A DNA stretch of 64,000 nucleotides from Methylorubrum rhodesianum (GTDB lineage Bacteria; Pseudomonadota; Alphaproteobacteria; Rhizobiales; Beijerinckiaceae). The notes beneath the pieces were generated by a model. It did no database searches. It saw nothing but the letters and a program-made list of their open reading frames with translations, and was not told the DNA's origin. Every line of letters starts with the position of its first letter. Within the stretch, counting starts at the first letter, position 1. The stretch spans positions 186,001 to 250,000 of the forward strand of contig NZ_JACHOS010000007.1 in the NCBI RefSeq assembly GCF_014199985.1, written 5' to 3'. A program made the translations under genes and the position numbers. Shown piece by piece: positions 1 to 9,039 of this stretch.

Positions 1-151
1 CGCCTGAGGGCCGCGCCCAGACGTTTCGTGCATGGCCGATCCGCGCCGGGACCGATCGCGGGTTTCGCCGCGGACCGTTTCGCGGCAGAAGGCACGTCAG
101 AGATGTGCGCCGCTCCTGTGCGCCGACAGACCGATCAGTTCAGGTCCCGCC

Positions 152-1447
152 ATGACCGCCGAGCCAAAGACCCTCCGCCTCGCCACCCAGGCGGTCCATG
201 CGGGCGCCGCGCCCGATCCCGCCACCGGCGCGCGGGCGCAGCCGATCTACTTCACCAACGGCTTCGTCTTCGACTCCACCGAGCAGGCGGCCGACATCTT
301 CGCGATGCGCCGGACCGGCTTCTCGTACTCGCGCGGCTCGAATCCGACGGTCGCCGCGCTGGAGCGCCGGATCGCCGCGCTGGAAGGCGCCAAGGCGGCG
401 GTCGCGGTCTCCTCCGGGCAGTCGGCGGTGCTGCTCGTGATGATGACGCTGATGCAGACCGGCGATGCCTACGTCGCCTCGCCGCGCCTGTTCGGCGGCT
501 CGCTCGGCCTGATGCGCCGGCTCGAGGGGCGCTACGATCTCACGCCGCAATTCGCCGCCGACCTGACGCCGGAGGCGTTCGAGGCGGCGATCACGCCGCA
601 GACCAAGGCGATCATCTGCGAGTCGATCGTCAACCCTTGCGCCACCGTGATGGACCTCGAGGGCATCAGTGCGGTCGCCAAGCGGCACGGGCTGCCGCTC
701 GTGATCGACAACACCCTCGCCTCGCCGGCCCTGATCCGCCCGATCGAGCACGGCGCCGACATCGTCGTCCACTCGACCTCGAAGTTTCTCGGCGGCTCGG
801 GTCAGGTGATCGGCGGCATGATCTGCGATGCCGGCACCTTCGACTGGAAGGCGCAGGGCTCGCGCTACAACCTCATCAACGATCCCTGGCCGGACTATGA
901 CGGCCTGATCGTCAGCGAGCGCTTCCCCGAGATCAGCTTCGCCGTCGCCTGCCGCCTGTTCGGCCTGCGCGACCTCGGCCCCGGCCTCTCGCCGATGAAC
1001 GCCTTCCTCACGCTCACCGGCATCGAGACCCTGCCGCTGCGGATGGAGCGCCACTGCGCCAACGCCAAGGCGGTCGCCGCCTACCTCAAGGACCATCCGG
1101 CGGTGGCGTGGGTGAGCTACCCGGCCCTGCCGGGGCAGAAGGGCGAGGCGCTCGCCAACCGCTACGTGCCGCAGGGACCGGGCTCGATCTTCACCTTCGC
1201 GCTCAAGGGCGGCGAGCCGGCCGCGCTCCAGTTCATCGCCGGTCTGGAGCTGATCTCGCACCTCGTGAACATCGGCGAGATCAAGTCGCTGGCGATCCAC
1301 CCGGCGACCACCACCCATCGCCAGCTTCGCCCCGAGGAGCGTGCCGCGGCCTGCGTCGGCCCCGAGACCGTGCGCCTGTCGATCGGCCTGGAGGATCCGG
1401 AGGATCTGATCGCGGATATCGAGCAGGCCCTGGCCAAGATCGGCTGA
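152..1447 (+). CDS. metY: O-acetylhomoserine (thiol)-lyase / homoserine sulfhydrylase, PLP enzyme
   Basis: Cys/Met metabolism PLP-dependent enzyme of 431 residues. It condenses an activated homoserine with sulfide to give homocysteine in methionine synthesis (cytosol). The PLP lysine is K211 in HSTSKFLGGSG, and D186 in VIDNT contacts the pyridine nitrogen. The C-terminal block HLVNIGEIKSLAIHPATTTH and the length fit MetY (about 430 aa) better than MetZ (about 400 aa), so acetylhomoserine is the likelier substrate; succinylhomoserine cannot be excluded. An upstream in-frame ATG at 32 would add 40 Arg-rich residues that match no family N-terminus, so the ATG at 152 (MTAEPKTLRLATQAVHAG) is chosen. 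The L,D-transpeptidase gene follows after 7 bases. Confidence 0.88.
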   Translation: MTAEPKTLRLATQAVHAGAAPDPATGARAQPIYFTNGFVFDSTEQAADIFAMRRTGFSYSRGSNPTVAALERRIAALEGAKAAVAVSSGQSAVLLVMMTLMQTGDAYVASPRLFGGSLGLMRRLEGRYDLTPQFAADLTPEAFEAAITPQTKAIICESIVNPCATVMDLEGISAVAKRHGLPLVIDNTLASPALIRPIEHGADIVVHSTSKFLGGSGQVIGGMICDAGTFDWKAQGSRYNLINDPWPDYDGLIVSERFPEISFAVACRLFGLRDLGPGLSPMNAFLTLTGIETLPLRMERHCANAKAVAAYLKDHPAVAWVSYPALPGQKGEALANRYVPQGPGSIFTFALKGGEPAALQFIAGLELISHLVNIGEIKSLAIHPATTTHRQLRPEERAAACVGPETVRLSIGLEDPEDLIADIEQALAKIG

Positions 1448-1454
1448 GGCCGCC

Positions 1455-2003
1455 ATGGCAAGGCGGGGGCGCATCGCAGCGGTGATCGGCGGCCTCGCCG
1501 TCCTCGGCGCGGGTGCCCTCGTCCTCGCGGACTACCTCCAGCTCGGCCGCACCGAACCGCCGCTTGCGGCCGAGCCGGAGCGCGCCGACCGCGTGCTGGT
1601 GGAGAAGGCCGCGCGCCGGCTGACCCTGCTGCGCCAAGGCCGGGTGCTCGCGACCTACCCCGTGTCCCTCGGCTTCGCGCCGGAAGGGCACAAGGCCCGC
1701 GAAGGCGACGGGCGCACCCCCGAGGGCGTCTACACCATCGCCTTCCGCAACCCGCGCAGCGTCGCCCACCTTTCCCTCAAGGTCTCCTACCCCTCGCCCG
1801 CCGACGAGGCGGCGGCGCGGGCCGGCGGCTACGCGCCCGGCGGCGACATCATGATCCACGGTCTGATGAACGGCTTCTCCTGGCTCGGCGGCCTGCATCG
1901 ATGGATGGACTGGACCCAGGGCTGCGTCGGGGTCACCAATGCCGAGATGCGTGCGATCTACGCCCGCGTCGATGTCGGCACGCCGATCGAGATCAAGCCG
2001 TAG
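1455..2003 (+). CDS. L,D-transpeptidase (YkuD domain), membrane-anchored
   Basis: 182-residue YkuD/ErfK-family enzyme that would form 3-3 peptidoglycan cross-links or attach proteins to peptidoglycan in the periplasm. Residues about 7-27 form one hydrophobic segment (IAAVIGGLAVLGAGALVLA), a signal anchor. The catalytic motif is H135 in IMIHGL and C157 in TQGCVGVTN. The domain is compact, with no LysM or PG-binding repeat, so specificity cannot be inferred. It starts 7 bases after metY and may be cotranscribed, although the functions are unrelated. The substrate role (cross-linking or anchoring) is undetermined. Confidence 0.85.
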   Translation: MARRGRIAAVIGGLAVLGAGALVLADYLQLGRTEPPLAAEPERADRVLVEKAARRLTLLRQGRVLATYPVSLGFAPEGHKAREGDGRTPEGVYTIAFRNPRSVAHLSLKVSYPSPADEAAARAGGYAPGGDIMIHGLMNGFSWLGGLHRWMDWTQGCVGVTNAEMRAIYARVDVGTPIEIKP

Positions 2004-2400
2004 CGGCACGGGACGACCCTGTTGGTCGCGTGCGGTGCGAGCCAACCACCCCGAGCCAGCCAACCGATGAAGCGATCGGACGACCGTCTCCCTGCGCAGG
2101 AATCCCCTGCGAGGTGAGATTCATCCCTATAGCGTGGTCGCGTCAGCCGCCGCGCTTCGGCTGACAGACTTCCCACTCGCTCCTACGCGCGATTGAGCGG
2201 CGTCGCGATGCCGTTTCCGGTTCGGGCTTGTACCGTCTCGAAGGGATCTTGAATCCGTTCGATGCACCGGCGGCATCATCAAGCCGTCGAGCCCGATTTA
2301 ATGCATTTGTTAATACGGGTGCGCTAACACACTTTTGTCACCAGACCCGGTCGATCCGTGCGCGGCGGATGCCCCGGCACTTTACGCGCCTCTCCGCTCG
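2004..2400. other. intergenic region upstream of chemoreceptor gene
   Basis: About 400 bases without a convincing gene. The first part is GC-rich and featureless. The second part (about 2270-2345) is clearly more AT-rich, with TTAATGCATTTGTTAA at 2298-2313, and probably holds the promoter of the chemoreceptor gene. No standard -35/-10 pair stands out. Confidence 0.5.
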
Positions 2401-4086
2401 ATGCGACTCACGCTCAAGGCCACTCTGGTCGCCCTATTCGGCGGCGTTGCCCTCATCACGGCGATCCAAGGCGCGATTTCGCTACGCGAACTGTCTTCGA
2501 TCCGGAAGCGCGTCAACGAAGTTGCGGTGAACTGGCTTCCCTCAGTCGTCACGGTCAACGAGATGAATGCCGCCGCAAACCGGATCCGTCTGCGGCAGTA
2601 TCGGTTGATCACGGCCTCCAGCGACCCGGAGGCGGTGGCCGGCAACCGCGAACTCTACGACAGGGGCGTCGCTGAGATGAGGGATGCACGGCGCCGGTAC
2701 GAATCCCTCATCTCATCGTCCGAGGAGCGTGCCCTCTACGATCAGTTCACGGCGATCTGGAGCCGCTACGAGCAGGCGAGCGAAAGCCTGATCAGGTCCA
2801 TCAATGAGGGGCGGCATCAGGAGGCTCTCGCAGAACTCGCCGGTCCCGGTGTCTTCAAGCTCTTTTCAGATTCCAGCGCCTTGCTCGTGCAGGCGGTCGC
2901 ACTGAACCAGCGGGGAGCCCGCAGGGATGCCGATGCCGCCGTCGGCGCGGCCGACGATGCTTCGGTCACGGCCGTCGTGTCGGTCGCACTGACGGTCGTC
3001 CTCGCATTCGGCGCCATGGTATTCAGCTTCCTGCGGATCTCCCGGCCGATCACCGGCATGACCGGCATGATGGGAGCGCTCGCGGCCGGCGACGTCGAGA
3101 CCCCGGTGCCCTACCGGCAGCGTCGGGACGAGATCGGCGCGATGGCGGGCGCGGTCCAGGTGTTCAAGGACAACCTGATCCGCACCCGCGCCCTGGAGGC
3201 CGAGACGGCGCTCGCCCGCGCATCGGCCGAGGAACAGCGGAAGGCCGCCATGCGGGCCATGGCCGACAGCTTCGAGGCGGCCATCGGCGGGATCATCGGC
3301 ACCGTGACCTCGGCGGCGACGCAACTGCAGGCCACGGCCCAGAGCATGTCGGGAACCGCCACCGAGACGGCCTCGCAATCCGTCACCGTCGCGTCCGCGG
3401 CCGAGGAGGCGGCGGCGAATGTCGAGACCGTCGCGGCCGCCGCCGAGGAGCTCGGCACCTCCGTCCACGAGATCGGCCGGCAGGTGGCCAGCTCGTCCGA
3501 ACTCGCCCAGATGGCGGTCGGCGAGGCCAACCAGACCGCCGGGCTGGTTCAGAACCTGTCGAGTGCGGCGGCGAAGATCGGCGACGTGGTGTCGATGATC
3601 TCGACGATTGCCGGCCAGACCAATCTGCTGGCGCTCAACGCCACGATCGAGGCGGCCCGCGCCGGCGAGGCCGGGCGCGGCTTCGCCGTGGTCGCGGCCG
3701 AGGTCAAGGAGCTCGCCAACCAGACCGCCCGCGCCACCAGCGAGATCGCGCAGCAGATCGGCACGATCCAGGGGGCCACGGATCATGCCGTCTCGGCCAT
3801 CGACGGCATCTCCGGCCGCATCCGCGAGATCAACAACGTGGCGTCCGGCATCGCGGCCGCGGTCGAGCAGCAGGGCGCGGCGACGCAGGAGATCGTGCGC
3901 AACGTCGCTCAGGCCGCGACCGGCACGGGCGAGGTGACCACCAACATCGCCGGCGTCGCCCGTGCGTCCGAGGAAACGGGCGCAGCGGCCAACCAAGTGC
4001 TCGGTGCGGCGTCCGAGCTGTCGCGCCAGTCCGAGTGCCTGTCGGCGGAAGTGAGCCGCTTCCTCGCGACGGTGCGCGCCGCCTGA
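2401..4086 (+). CDS. methyl-accepting chemotaxis protein
   Basis: Transmembrane chemoreceptor of 561 residues. TM1 is at about 6-28, the periplasmic helical-bundle sensor (4HB_MCP type) at 30-188, TM2 at about 190-212, HAMP at 211-263, and a long signalling coiled coil follows. The conserved hairpin tip is [20 protein letters not shown] near residues 407-426, which contacts CheA and CheW. No CheR/CheB-docking NWETF-like pentapeptide is present at the C-terminus (it ends FLATVRAA). ATG at 2401 is preferred over an in-frame start at 2335 because it places TM1 directly at the N-terminus. It stands alone with no che genes nearby. The ligand is unknown; 4HB sensors often bind small organic acids or amino acids. 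Confidence 0.9.
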   Translation: MRLTLKATLVALFGGVALITAIQGAISLRELSSIRKRVNEVAVNWLPSVVTVNEMNAAANRIRLRQYRLITASSDPEAVAGNRELYDRGVAEMRDARRRYESLISSSEERALYDQFTAIWSRYEQASESLIRSINEGRHQEALAELAGPGVFKLFSDSSALLVQAVALNQRGARRDADAAVGAADDASVTAVVSVALTVVLAFGAMVFSFLRISRPITGMTGMMGALAAGDVETPVPYRQRRDEIGAMAGAVQVFKDNLIRTRALEAETALARASAEEQRKAAMRAMADSFEAAIGGIIGTVTSAATQLQATAQSMSGTATETASQSVTVASAAEEAAANVETVAAAAEELGTSVHEIGRQVASSSELAQMAVGEANQTAGLVQNLSSAAAKIGDVVSMISTIAGQTNLLALNATIEAARAGEAGRGFAVVAAEVKELANQTARATSEIAQQIGTIQGATDHAVSAIDGISGRIREINNVASGIAAAVEQQGAATQEIVRNVAQAATGTGEVTTNIAGVARASEETGAAANQVLGAASELSRQSECLSAEVSRFLATVRAA

Positions 4087-4262
4087 CGAGCCGATGCTGG
4101 AGAGGTCCGCACAACTCGGGTTGCCACGCCCTCTCAAGACGACGTGGTGTCGCATTCCGATCAAAAATGAGGTGATCGCAAAGTCCGGGAGCGCATCGCT
4201 AGGTCCATGGTTGTCGGATCAGCGGTCATGATCGATCGTCGGACAAGTCAAAGGACAACCTC

Positions 4263-4427
4263 ATGACTCAGCCGAACCAGCATACGAAGGGAAACAACTC
4301 CCGCAATGCTGATCAAGTTGGATCGAAAAACTCGGGAAGTCCGCATAAGGGCTCGGTTCAACACTCGGATGATGGTCGCTTGAAGGAAAATCGTGACCAG
4401 GGCGTCCATCGCGGCGACAAGGAGTAG
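4263..4427 (+). CDS. small hydrophilic protein, unknown function
   Basis: 54 codons before TAG, starting MTQPNQHTKGNNSRNADQ and ending DQGVHRGDKE. Composition is extreme: rich in N, Q, G, K, S, H and D, with almost no hydrophobic residues, so it should be intrinsically disordered. A purine-rich AAGGACAA lies just upstream of the ATG as a ribosome site, and a strong hairpin (4467-4496) follows the stop. The region is less GC-rich than its neighbours. The KGS/KGN-type repeats recall small stress-related hydrophilic proteins, but I recognise no family. It may be a real small gene because it has its own start signal and terminator; a chance reading frame is the alternative. Confidence 0.55.
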   Translation: MTQPNQHTKGNNSRNADQVGSKNSGSPHKGSVQHSDDGRLKENRDQGVHRGDKE

Positions 4428-4466
4428 CCCCACGCGGGTGAGCCCGACGTCGTGTTCGGGATAATA

Positions 4467-4496
4467 GGAAGAGGTCGCCTTCGGGCGGCCTCTTCC
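4467..4496 (+). terminator. hairpin terminator after the 54-residue ORF
   Basis: GGAAGAGGTCGCC, loop TTCG, then GGCGGCCTCTTCC: a 13-base-pair arm with a UUCG tetraloop. No U-tract follows. It sits 39 bases after the small ORF stop and 48 bases before the next gene start, so it probably separates the two transcripts. Confidence 0.65.
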
Positions 4497-4544
4497 CATA
4501 TGGGCTTGCGTCGATCCGAGAACCGGGACTCACGGGAGACCGTC

Positions 4545-5558
4545 ATGCGCGCCTACGAAATGTCCGCCGCCGCAGGCCTCGACAGCTGGAAGAGCGTCGA
4601 GCGTCCGACGCCCGAGCCGGGCCGCGGACAGGTTCTGGTGCGGATGCGCGCGGCCTCCCTCAACTACCGCGACCTGCTGATTTGTCAGGGCCGCTATCCC
4701 TTCGCGATCAACCTCGATCGGCTGATCCCGGTCTCGGACGGGGCGGGCGAGATCGTGGCCCTCGGCGAGGGCGTGCGCCGCTTCCAGGGGGGTGAACGGG
4801 TCGCCGGCATCTTCTCGCAGAGCTGGCTCGGCGGCGCTCAGGTGGCCGACACCTGGCAGACGGCGCTCGGCGGCGCCATCGACGGCGTCCTCACCGAATA
4901 TCAGGTGTTCGACGAGGACGGGCTCGTCGTGCTGCCCGACCATCTGAGTTTCGAGGAGGGTGCGACGCTGCCCTGCGCCGCGGTCACCGCCTGGAACGCC
5001 CTCTACGGGCTCAAGCCCCTGAGGGCCGGCGAGACGGTGCTGACGCTCGGAACCGGAGGCGTCTCGGTCTTCGCGATTCAGCTCGCACACGCGGCGGGCG
5101 CGCGCGTGATCGCAACCTCGTCGAGCGATGCCAAGCTCGCCAAGGCCCGCGCGTTCGGTGCGAACGAGACGATCAACTATCGCGCCCATCCGGATTGGGA
5201 ACAGGAGGTGCACCGGCTGACCGGCGGCACGGGCGTCGATCACGTGGTCGAGGTCGGCGGCACCGGGACCCTGCCGCGCTCCATCGCCTCGACCCGGCCC
5301 GGCGGACATGTCGGCCTGATCGGCCTGCTCGCTCAGGGCGAGGCGATCGATCCGCTGGCGATCCTCGGCGCGAGCTGCATCGTGCGCGGCGTTGCCGTCG
5401 GTCCGCGGGAGATGTTCGAGGACATGAACCGCTCGATTGCCCTGCACGGCATCAAGCCGGTGATCGATCGCGTCTTCGGCTTCGAGGAGGCACCCACCGC
5501 CCTGGCGGCCTTGGCCGAGGCCTCGCATGTCGGCAAGATCGTCATCCGAATCGGCTGA
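4545..5558 (+). CDS. zinc-independent NAD(P)-dependent alcohol dehydrogenase / quinone oxidoreductase-like (MDR)
   Basis: 337-residue medium-chain dehydrogenase/reductase. The N-terminal GroES-like part includes SLNYRDLLICQGRYPF. The Rossmann dinucleotide site is LGTGGVSVFAIQLAHAAG, and C-terminal substrate-fold elements follow. The structural-zinc cysteine cluster and the GHE zinc motif of classical alcohol dehydrogenases are not seen, so it is probably a zinc-free NADPH quinone/enone reductase-like enzyme. ATG at 4545, preceded by CGGGAGAC, is chosen over the in-frame ATG at 4452, which lies across the upstream terminator hairpin. The substrate is unknown. Confidence 0.82.
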   Translation: MRAYEMSAAAGLDSWKSVERPTPEPGRGQVLVRMRAASLNYRDLLICQGRYPFAINLDRLIPVSDGAGEIVALGEGVRRFQGGERVAGIFSQSWLGGAQVADTWQTALGGAIDGVLTEYQVFDEDGLVVLPDHLSFEEGATLPCAAVTAWNALYGLKPLRAGETVLTLGTGGVSVFAIQLAHAAGARVIATSSSDAKLAKARAFGANETINYRAHPDWEQEVHRLTGGTGVDHVVEVGGTGTLPRSIASTRPGGHVGLIGLLAQGEAIDPLAILGASCIVRGVAVGPREMFEDMNRSIALHGIKPVIDRVFGFEEAPTALAALAEASHVGKIVIRIG

Positions 5559-5580
5559 CGGTTCGGCGCCCGAGGAGCGG

Positions 5581-5922
5581 ATGATGCGCGCGGCGGTGGG
5601 ATGGGGGCTGCTCCCGGTGCTGTTGTCGGCGGCGGCGAGCGCGCAGGACGTCACGACGGTGCGAACCGAGTCCTTTCCCCGGCCTCCCTATTCCGGGGCG
5701 ACCTATTACATCTACGAACGGGCGGGCCGGACGATCTGCACCAAGCTCGCGGTCTGCAACAAGTTCGACGATTGCGAGACGCGCTACGTTCGAGGCGCCT
5801 TCCGGGCGCCCGAGGACACGGCGACCGGCGAGCCCTACGGGACGACGCCGGCCATGCCGATCGGGCCGGCCTCGCTGGCCAAGCACGTCTGCCTGACGCG
5901 CTTCGGCCTCGTGAAGCGGTAG
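5581..5922 (+). CDS. small secreted protein, unknown
   Basis: 113 residues with a clear signal peptide (MMRAAVGWGLLPVLLSAAASAQ, probable cleavage after ASA). The mature protein has four cysteines (TICTKLAVCNKFDDCE and KHVCLTR), consistent with two disulfides in the periplasm. The start is ATG 5581 (or 5584) after GAGGAGCGG. It begins 22 bases after the MDR dehydrogenase stop and converges on trmJ with a 3-base gap. I recognise no family; similar small exported proteins are common in methylobacteria. Confidence 0.65.
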   Translation: MMRAAVGWGLLPVLLSAAASAQDVTTVRTESFPRPPYSGATYYIYERAGRTICTKLAVCNKFDDCETRYVRGAFRAPEDTATGEPYGTTPAMPIGPASLAKHVCLTRFGLVKR

Positions 5923-5925
5923 CTC

Positions 5926-6663
5926 CTACGGCTCGTCCGCCTTCGGGCCGCGGCGGTTCAGCGCCCGCAGCGCGCCGCGGAAGGTGCGCACATCTTGCTC
6001 CGTCATCGCCATACGGTGGAGCATGTCGCGCATGTTGCGGGCAATGATCTCCTGCTTCTCCGGCGGGTAGAAGCCGGCGCCCGCGAGGGTCTCCTCCAGG
6101 CTCGCGAACAACGAGAGCAGCGCCTCGCGGGTGGCCGGCGGCGAGAGCATCTCGCCGGAGAAGCGTCGCGTGGCGAGACCGGCGGCGCGGCGCCACTCGT
6201 AGCCCATCAGCAGCACGGCCTGGGCGAGATTGAGCGAGGGAAACGCGTCCGTGACCGGGAAGGTGACGATGGCATCGGCCAGCGACACCTCGTCGTTGGT
6301 GAGGCCCACCCGCTCGCGCCCGAACATCAGCCCGACCCGCTCGCCGCGCCCGATCCGCTCGGCGACCGCCGTCATCGCCTCCTCGGGAGCGAAGACCCGC
6401 TTCATCTGCCCGCGTTCCCGGGCGGTGGTGGCGAGCACGTGGTGCAGGTCGGCGATCGCCTCGGCCAGCGTGGCGTAGACCTTGGCACCGTCCAGCACGT
6501 GCGTGGCGCCGGAGGCCGCCTCCCGCACGCCCTTCTTCGGCCAGCCGTTCTTCGGCGCGACGAGGCGCAGCTCGGACAGGCCGAAATTCGCCATGGCGCG
6601 GGCGGTCATGCCGATATTCTCGGCCAGTTGCGGCTCGACCAGGATGACGACGGGGGCGCTCAT
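5926..6663 (-). CDS. trmJ: tRNA (cytidine/uridine-2'-O-)-methyltransferase TrmJ
   Basis: 245-residue SpoU-type SPOUT methyltransferase that 2'-O-methylates the wobble-adjacent position 32 of tRNAs. The N-terminal fold is VVILVEPQLAENIGMTARAM. The SAM-binding knot motifs are LMFGRERVGLTNDE and FPSLNLAQAVLLMGYE, followed by a helical C-terminal extension, as in TrmJ. The start MSAPVVILVEPQ at 6663 is chosen over the in-frame ATG at 6738, which adds 25 unalignable residues. No other tRNA-modification gene is adjacent. Confidence 0.87.
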   Translation of the reverse strand: MSAPVVILVEPQLAENIGMTARAMANFGLSELRLVAPKNGWPKKGVREAASGATHVLDGAKVYATLAEAIADLHHVLATTARERGQMKRVFAPEEAMTAVAERIGRGERVGLMFGRERVGLTNDEVSLADAIVTFPVTDAFPSLNLAQAVLLMGYEWRRAAGLATRRFSGEMLSPPATREALLSLFASLEETLAGAGFYPPEKQEIIARNMRDMLHRMAMTEQDVRTFRGALRALNRRGPKADEP

Positions 6664-6771
6664 GGCCGCCCTCTCGCACGCTTCGGTCGCCGTCTCAATC
6701 GGCCCAGCGTCGCCGATGATCGATCGGGCCCGCGCCACCGGCGAAACCGGCGGCGCGAACCCTCCAAAACC

Positions 6772-7320
6772 TCAGATCTTACCGTCGAGGCCCATCTGGT
6801 AGTACTTGTGGACGATCTTGTCCTGGTTCTCGAGCAGCCAGTCGATCGAGGGCTCGTTCGTCATGGCCTTGCGGATCGCCTCGGTCATGCCCTTGCGCTG
6901 GATCTCGAACAGCGCCTTGTGATCGACGCTCTCGGCCTGGATCACGCCGGGGCTGAGCCAGACCGAGCAGATGATGCCGAGATCGTTGGCCTTCTCCTTG
7001 GGGATGTAGCCGGCCCGCACCGCATCGAGGACGCCGTTGGCGATGGCGTACTGCACCGTGCCCATCAGGATCGAGGTGTACTTGTTCTCGGTCACGCTCA
7101 CCTTGGAGACGCACAAGGTCACCGGGCGGACCATGATGTCGGTGTTCAGGAGCGCGAAGACGCGGCTGTGGCCGACGACCTGATCGCCGGTGAGCGTGGC
7201 GAGCGCGGTGCCGACGGGCCCGTCGAGCTCACCGATGATGACCTCGGGCTCGCTCGCCGTGTTGGGGGGGCCGCCCGCGACGAGGGCCTCGCCGGCGCGC
7301 AGAATGATGCGATCGCTCAT
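6772..7320 (-). CDS. formaldehyde-activating enzyme paralogue (Fae-like)
   Basis: 182 residues. Fae catalyses condensation of formaldehyde with tetrahydromethanopterin. Family features are the GEALV start (residues 10-14), EVIIG (26-30), and the central VSKVSV...GTVQYAIANGVLDAVRAG block resembling the KVTI...AQHGVAMAVQDAV block of Fae. Compared with M. extorquens Fae as I remember it (NEVAHIDLIIG), this protein reads NTASEPEVIIG, so the active-site histidine is absent. It is therefore a divergent paralogue (Fae2/Fae3 type), not the main enzyme, and its reaction is uncertain. A good ribosome site (AGGAAGGA) precedes the ATG. It diverges from icd across a 351-base gap. Confidence 0.8.
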   Translation of the reverse strand: MSDRIILRAGEALVAGGPPNTASEPEVIIGELDGPVGTALATLTGDQVVGHSRVFALLNTDIMVRPVTLCVSKVSVTENKYTSILMGTVQYAIANGVLDAVRAGYIPKEKANDLGIICSVWLSPGVIQAESVDHKALFEIQRKGMTEAIRKAMTNEPSIDWLLENQDKIVHKYYQMGLDGKI

Positions 7321-7671
7321 GGTGTGTCCTTCCTCGTGATCGGCCGTGTCGGTGACGCGCGGGTCGTCGCAGCGGCGGCCGGGTTTGTCCAGGCCGCTTA
7401 GCGCGGCCGTGGCGTGCGCTCTTGTGCTGGAGCGACATCGCCTTGGCGGCGAGCCGGCGGATGACCGGTCTCGATCTGGCTCGAATATCGCCCGCGAGGG
7501 CTGCTACCGTTTCGCAGGGCGAGTAACAGTTTCGCACATCCGAAACCGCCACTTCGAGCCCGGCTTTGTCGCCTTGGTGCGCTGCGTTATAGGGGCGGCG
7601 ACAGGGATCCGGGGAAGACGGGCGACGGGCAATCGGCCGGGCGCGCGGCACCGGGCAATCGAGGGACCGAC
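7321..7671. other. divergent intergenic region between the fae paralogue and icd
   Basis: 351 bases that must hold two outward promoters. The icd-side promoter candidate is listed separately. No terminator, RNA or small gene is convincing here. Confidence 0.5.
7566..7593 (+). promoter_or_regulatory. candidate sigma-70 promoter of icd
   Basis: TTGTCG and TATAGG separated by 16 bases, about 80 bases upstream of the icd start. The match to housekeeping consensus is moderate. It is placed by eye; no transcription start evidence exists. Confidence 0.4.
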
Positions 7672-8883
7672 ATGGCGAAGATCAAGGTGGCCAATCCGGT
7701 CGTCGAGCTCGACGGCGACGAGATGACCCGGATCATCTGGGCGGAGATCAAGAACAAGCTCATCCACCCCTACCTCGATCTCGACCTCGACTATTACGAC
7801 CTCGGCGTCGAGCACCGCGACGCCACCAACGATCAGGTGACGATCGATGCGGCCGAGGCGATCAAGCGCCACGGCGTCGGCGTGAAATGCGCCACCATCA
7901 CGCCGGACGAGGCCCGCGTCGAAGAGTTCAAGCTCAAGGAGATGTGGCGCTCGCCCAACGGCACGATCCGCAACATCCTCGGCGGCGTGATCTTCCGCGA
8001 GCCGATCATCTGCTCGAACGTGCCGCGCCTCGTGCCCGGCTGGACCCAGCCCTTCGTCATCGGCCGCCACGCCTACGGCGACCAGTACCGCGCCACCGAC
8101 TTCAAGGTGCCCGGCAAGGGCCGCCTCACCATCAAGTTCGAAGGTGACGACGGCACGGTCATCGAGAAGGAAGTGTTCAAGTTCCCCGACGCCGGCGTCG
8201 CGATGTCGATGTACAACCTCGACCAGTCGATCATCGATTTCGCCCGAGCGTCGTTCAACTACGGTCTCGCGCGCAAATATCCGGTCTATCTGTCGACCAA
8301 GAACACCATCCTCAAGACCTATGACGGCCGGTTCAAGGACCTGTTCCAGAAGGTGTTCGACGAGGAGTTCAAGTCGAAGTTCCAGTCGCTGGGCCTGACC
8401 TACGAGCACCGCCTGATCGACGACATGGTGGCTTCGTGCCTCAAGTGGTCCGGCGGCTATGTCTGGGCCTGCAAGAACTACGACGGCGACGTGCAGTCGG
8501 ACACCGCCGCGCAGGGCTTCGGCTCGCTCGGCCTGATGACCTCGGTGCTGATGACGCCGGACGGCCAGACGGTCGAGGCCGAGGCCGCCCACGGCACCGT
8601 AACGCGCCACTACCGCGAGCACCAGAAGGGCAAGGCGACCTCGACCAACTCGATCGCTTCGATCTTCGCCTGGACCCGAGGCCTCGCCCACCGGGCCAAG
8701 CTCGACGGCAATGCCGACCTCGCGAAGTTCGCCTCGACGCTGGAGAAGGTCTGCGTCGACACCGTCGAGGCCGGCCACATGACGAAGGACCTCGCCCTGC
8801 TCGTCGGCCCGGACCAGAAGTGGCTCACCACCAACGGCTTCCTCGACAAGGTCGATGAGAACCTGAAGGCGGCGATGGCGTGA
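7672..8883 (+). CDS. icd: NADP-dependent isocitrate dehydrogenase (dimeric, eukaryotic-like type)
   Basis: 403 residues. Converts isocitrate to 2-oxoglutarate with NADPH and CO2 in the TCA cycle. The N-terminus ([14 protein letters not shown]) and the motif [20 protein letters not shown], with the isocitrate-binding serine, are typical of the type II homodimeric enzymes of alphaproteobacteria and eukaryotes. Later blocks [17 protein letters not shown] and [16 protein letters not shown] bind NADP and metal. The length is full for the family. In methylotrophs this enzyme supplies NADPH and 2-oxoglutarate. A candidate promoter lies at 7566-7593, and a palindromic repeat follows the stop. Confidence 0.95.
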   Translation: MAKIKVANPVVELDGDEMTRIIWAEIKNKLIHPYLDLDLDYYDLGVEHRDATNDQVTIDAAEAIKRHGVGVKCATITPDEARVEEFKLKEMWRSPNGTIRNILGGVIFREPIICSNVPRLVPGWTQPFVIGRHAYGDQYRATDFKVPGKGRLTIKFEGDDGTVIEKEVFKFPDAGVAMSMYNLDQSIIDFARASFNYGLARKYPVYLSTKNTILKTYDGRFKDLFQKVFDEEFKSKFQSLGLTYEHRLIDDMVASCLKWSGGYVWACKNYDGDVQSDTAAQGFGSLGLMTSVLMTPDGQTVEAEAAHGTVTRHYREHQKGKATSTNSIASIFAWTRGLAHRAKLDGNADLAKFASTLEKVCVDTVEAGHMTKDLALLVGPDQKWLTTNGFLDKVDENLKAAMA

Positions 8884-8894
8884 GGTTGGGAAAA

Positions 8895-9029
8895 CCCCTC
8901 TCCCCTCTGCGGGAGAGGTTCGGCCCGTGAAACGGGTCGGGTGAGGGGGAAGCGCCGCTTCGGGAGGCGTCCCCCCTCTCCCGCCTCGCCTCCGCGAGGC
9001 ACCCTCCCCCGGTAGAGGGGGAAGGCTCC
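8895..9029. repeat. GC-rich palindromic intergenic repeat element
   Basis: A mosaic of complementary C-rich and G-rich blocks: CCCCTCTCCCCTCTGCGGGA, GTGAGGGGGAAG, CCCCCCTCTCCCGCCTCGCC, ACCCTCCCCCGGTAGAGGGG. The CTCTCCC / GGGAGAG and CCCGTGAAACGGG parts can form hairpins. This is the pattern of the dispersed intergenic mosaic repeats of Rhizobiales genomes. It lies between convergent genes (icd and 9040-9357), where it may also end transcription. Only one copy is visible in this window, so dispersion is inferred. Confidence 0.6.
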
Positions 9030-9039
9030 GCGTCCTCTC

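Noticed and set aside
1-151. SAM-II riboswitch upstream of metY
   Set aside because: Alphaproteobacterial methionine genes often have one, but I could not find the conserved pseudoknot elements in this leader.
140-1474. Long antisense frame over metY, and similar ones over many genes (e.g. 11149-13860, 37798-40464, 49297-51597)
   Set aside because: In 70% G+C DNA, genes leave long open mirror frames; these have no family motifs and Arg/Gly/Ala-biased composition.
2298-2313. CtrA-type site TTAA-N-TTAA before the chemoreceptor
   Set aside because: The spacer is 8 bases, not 7, and the flanks do not match; too weak.
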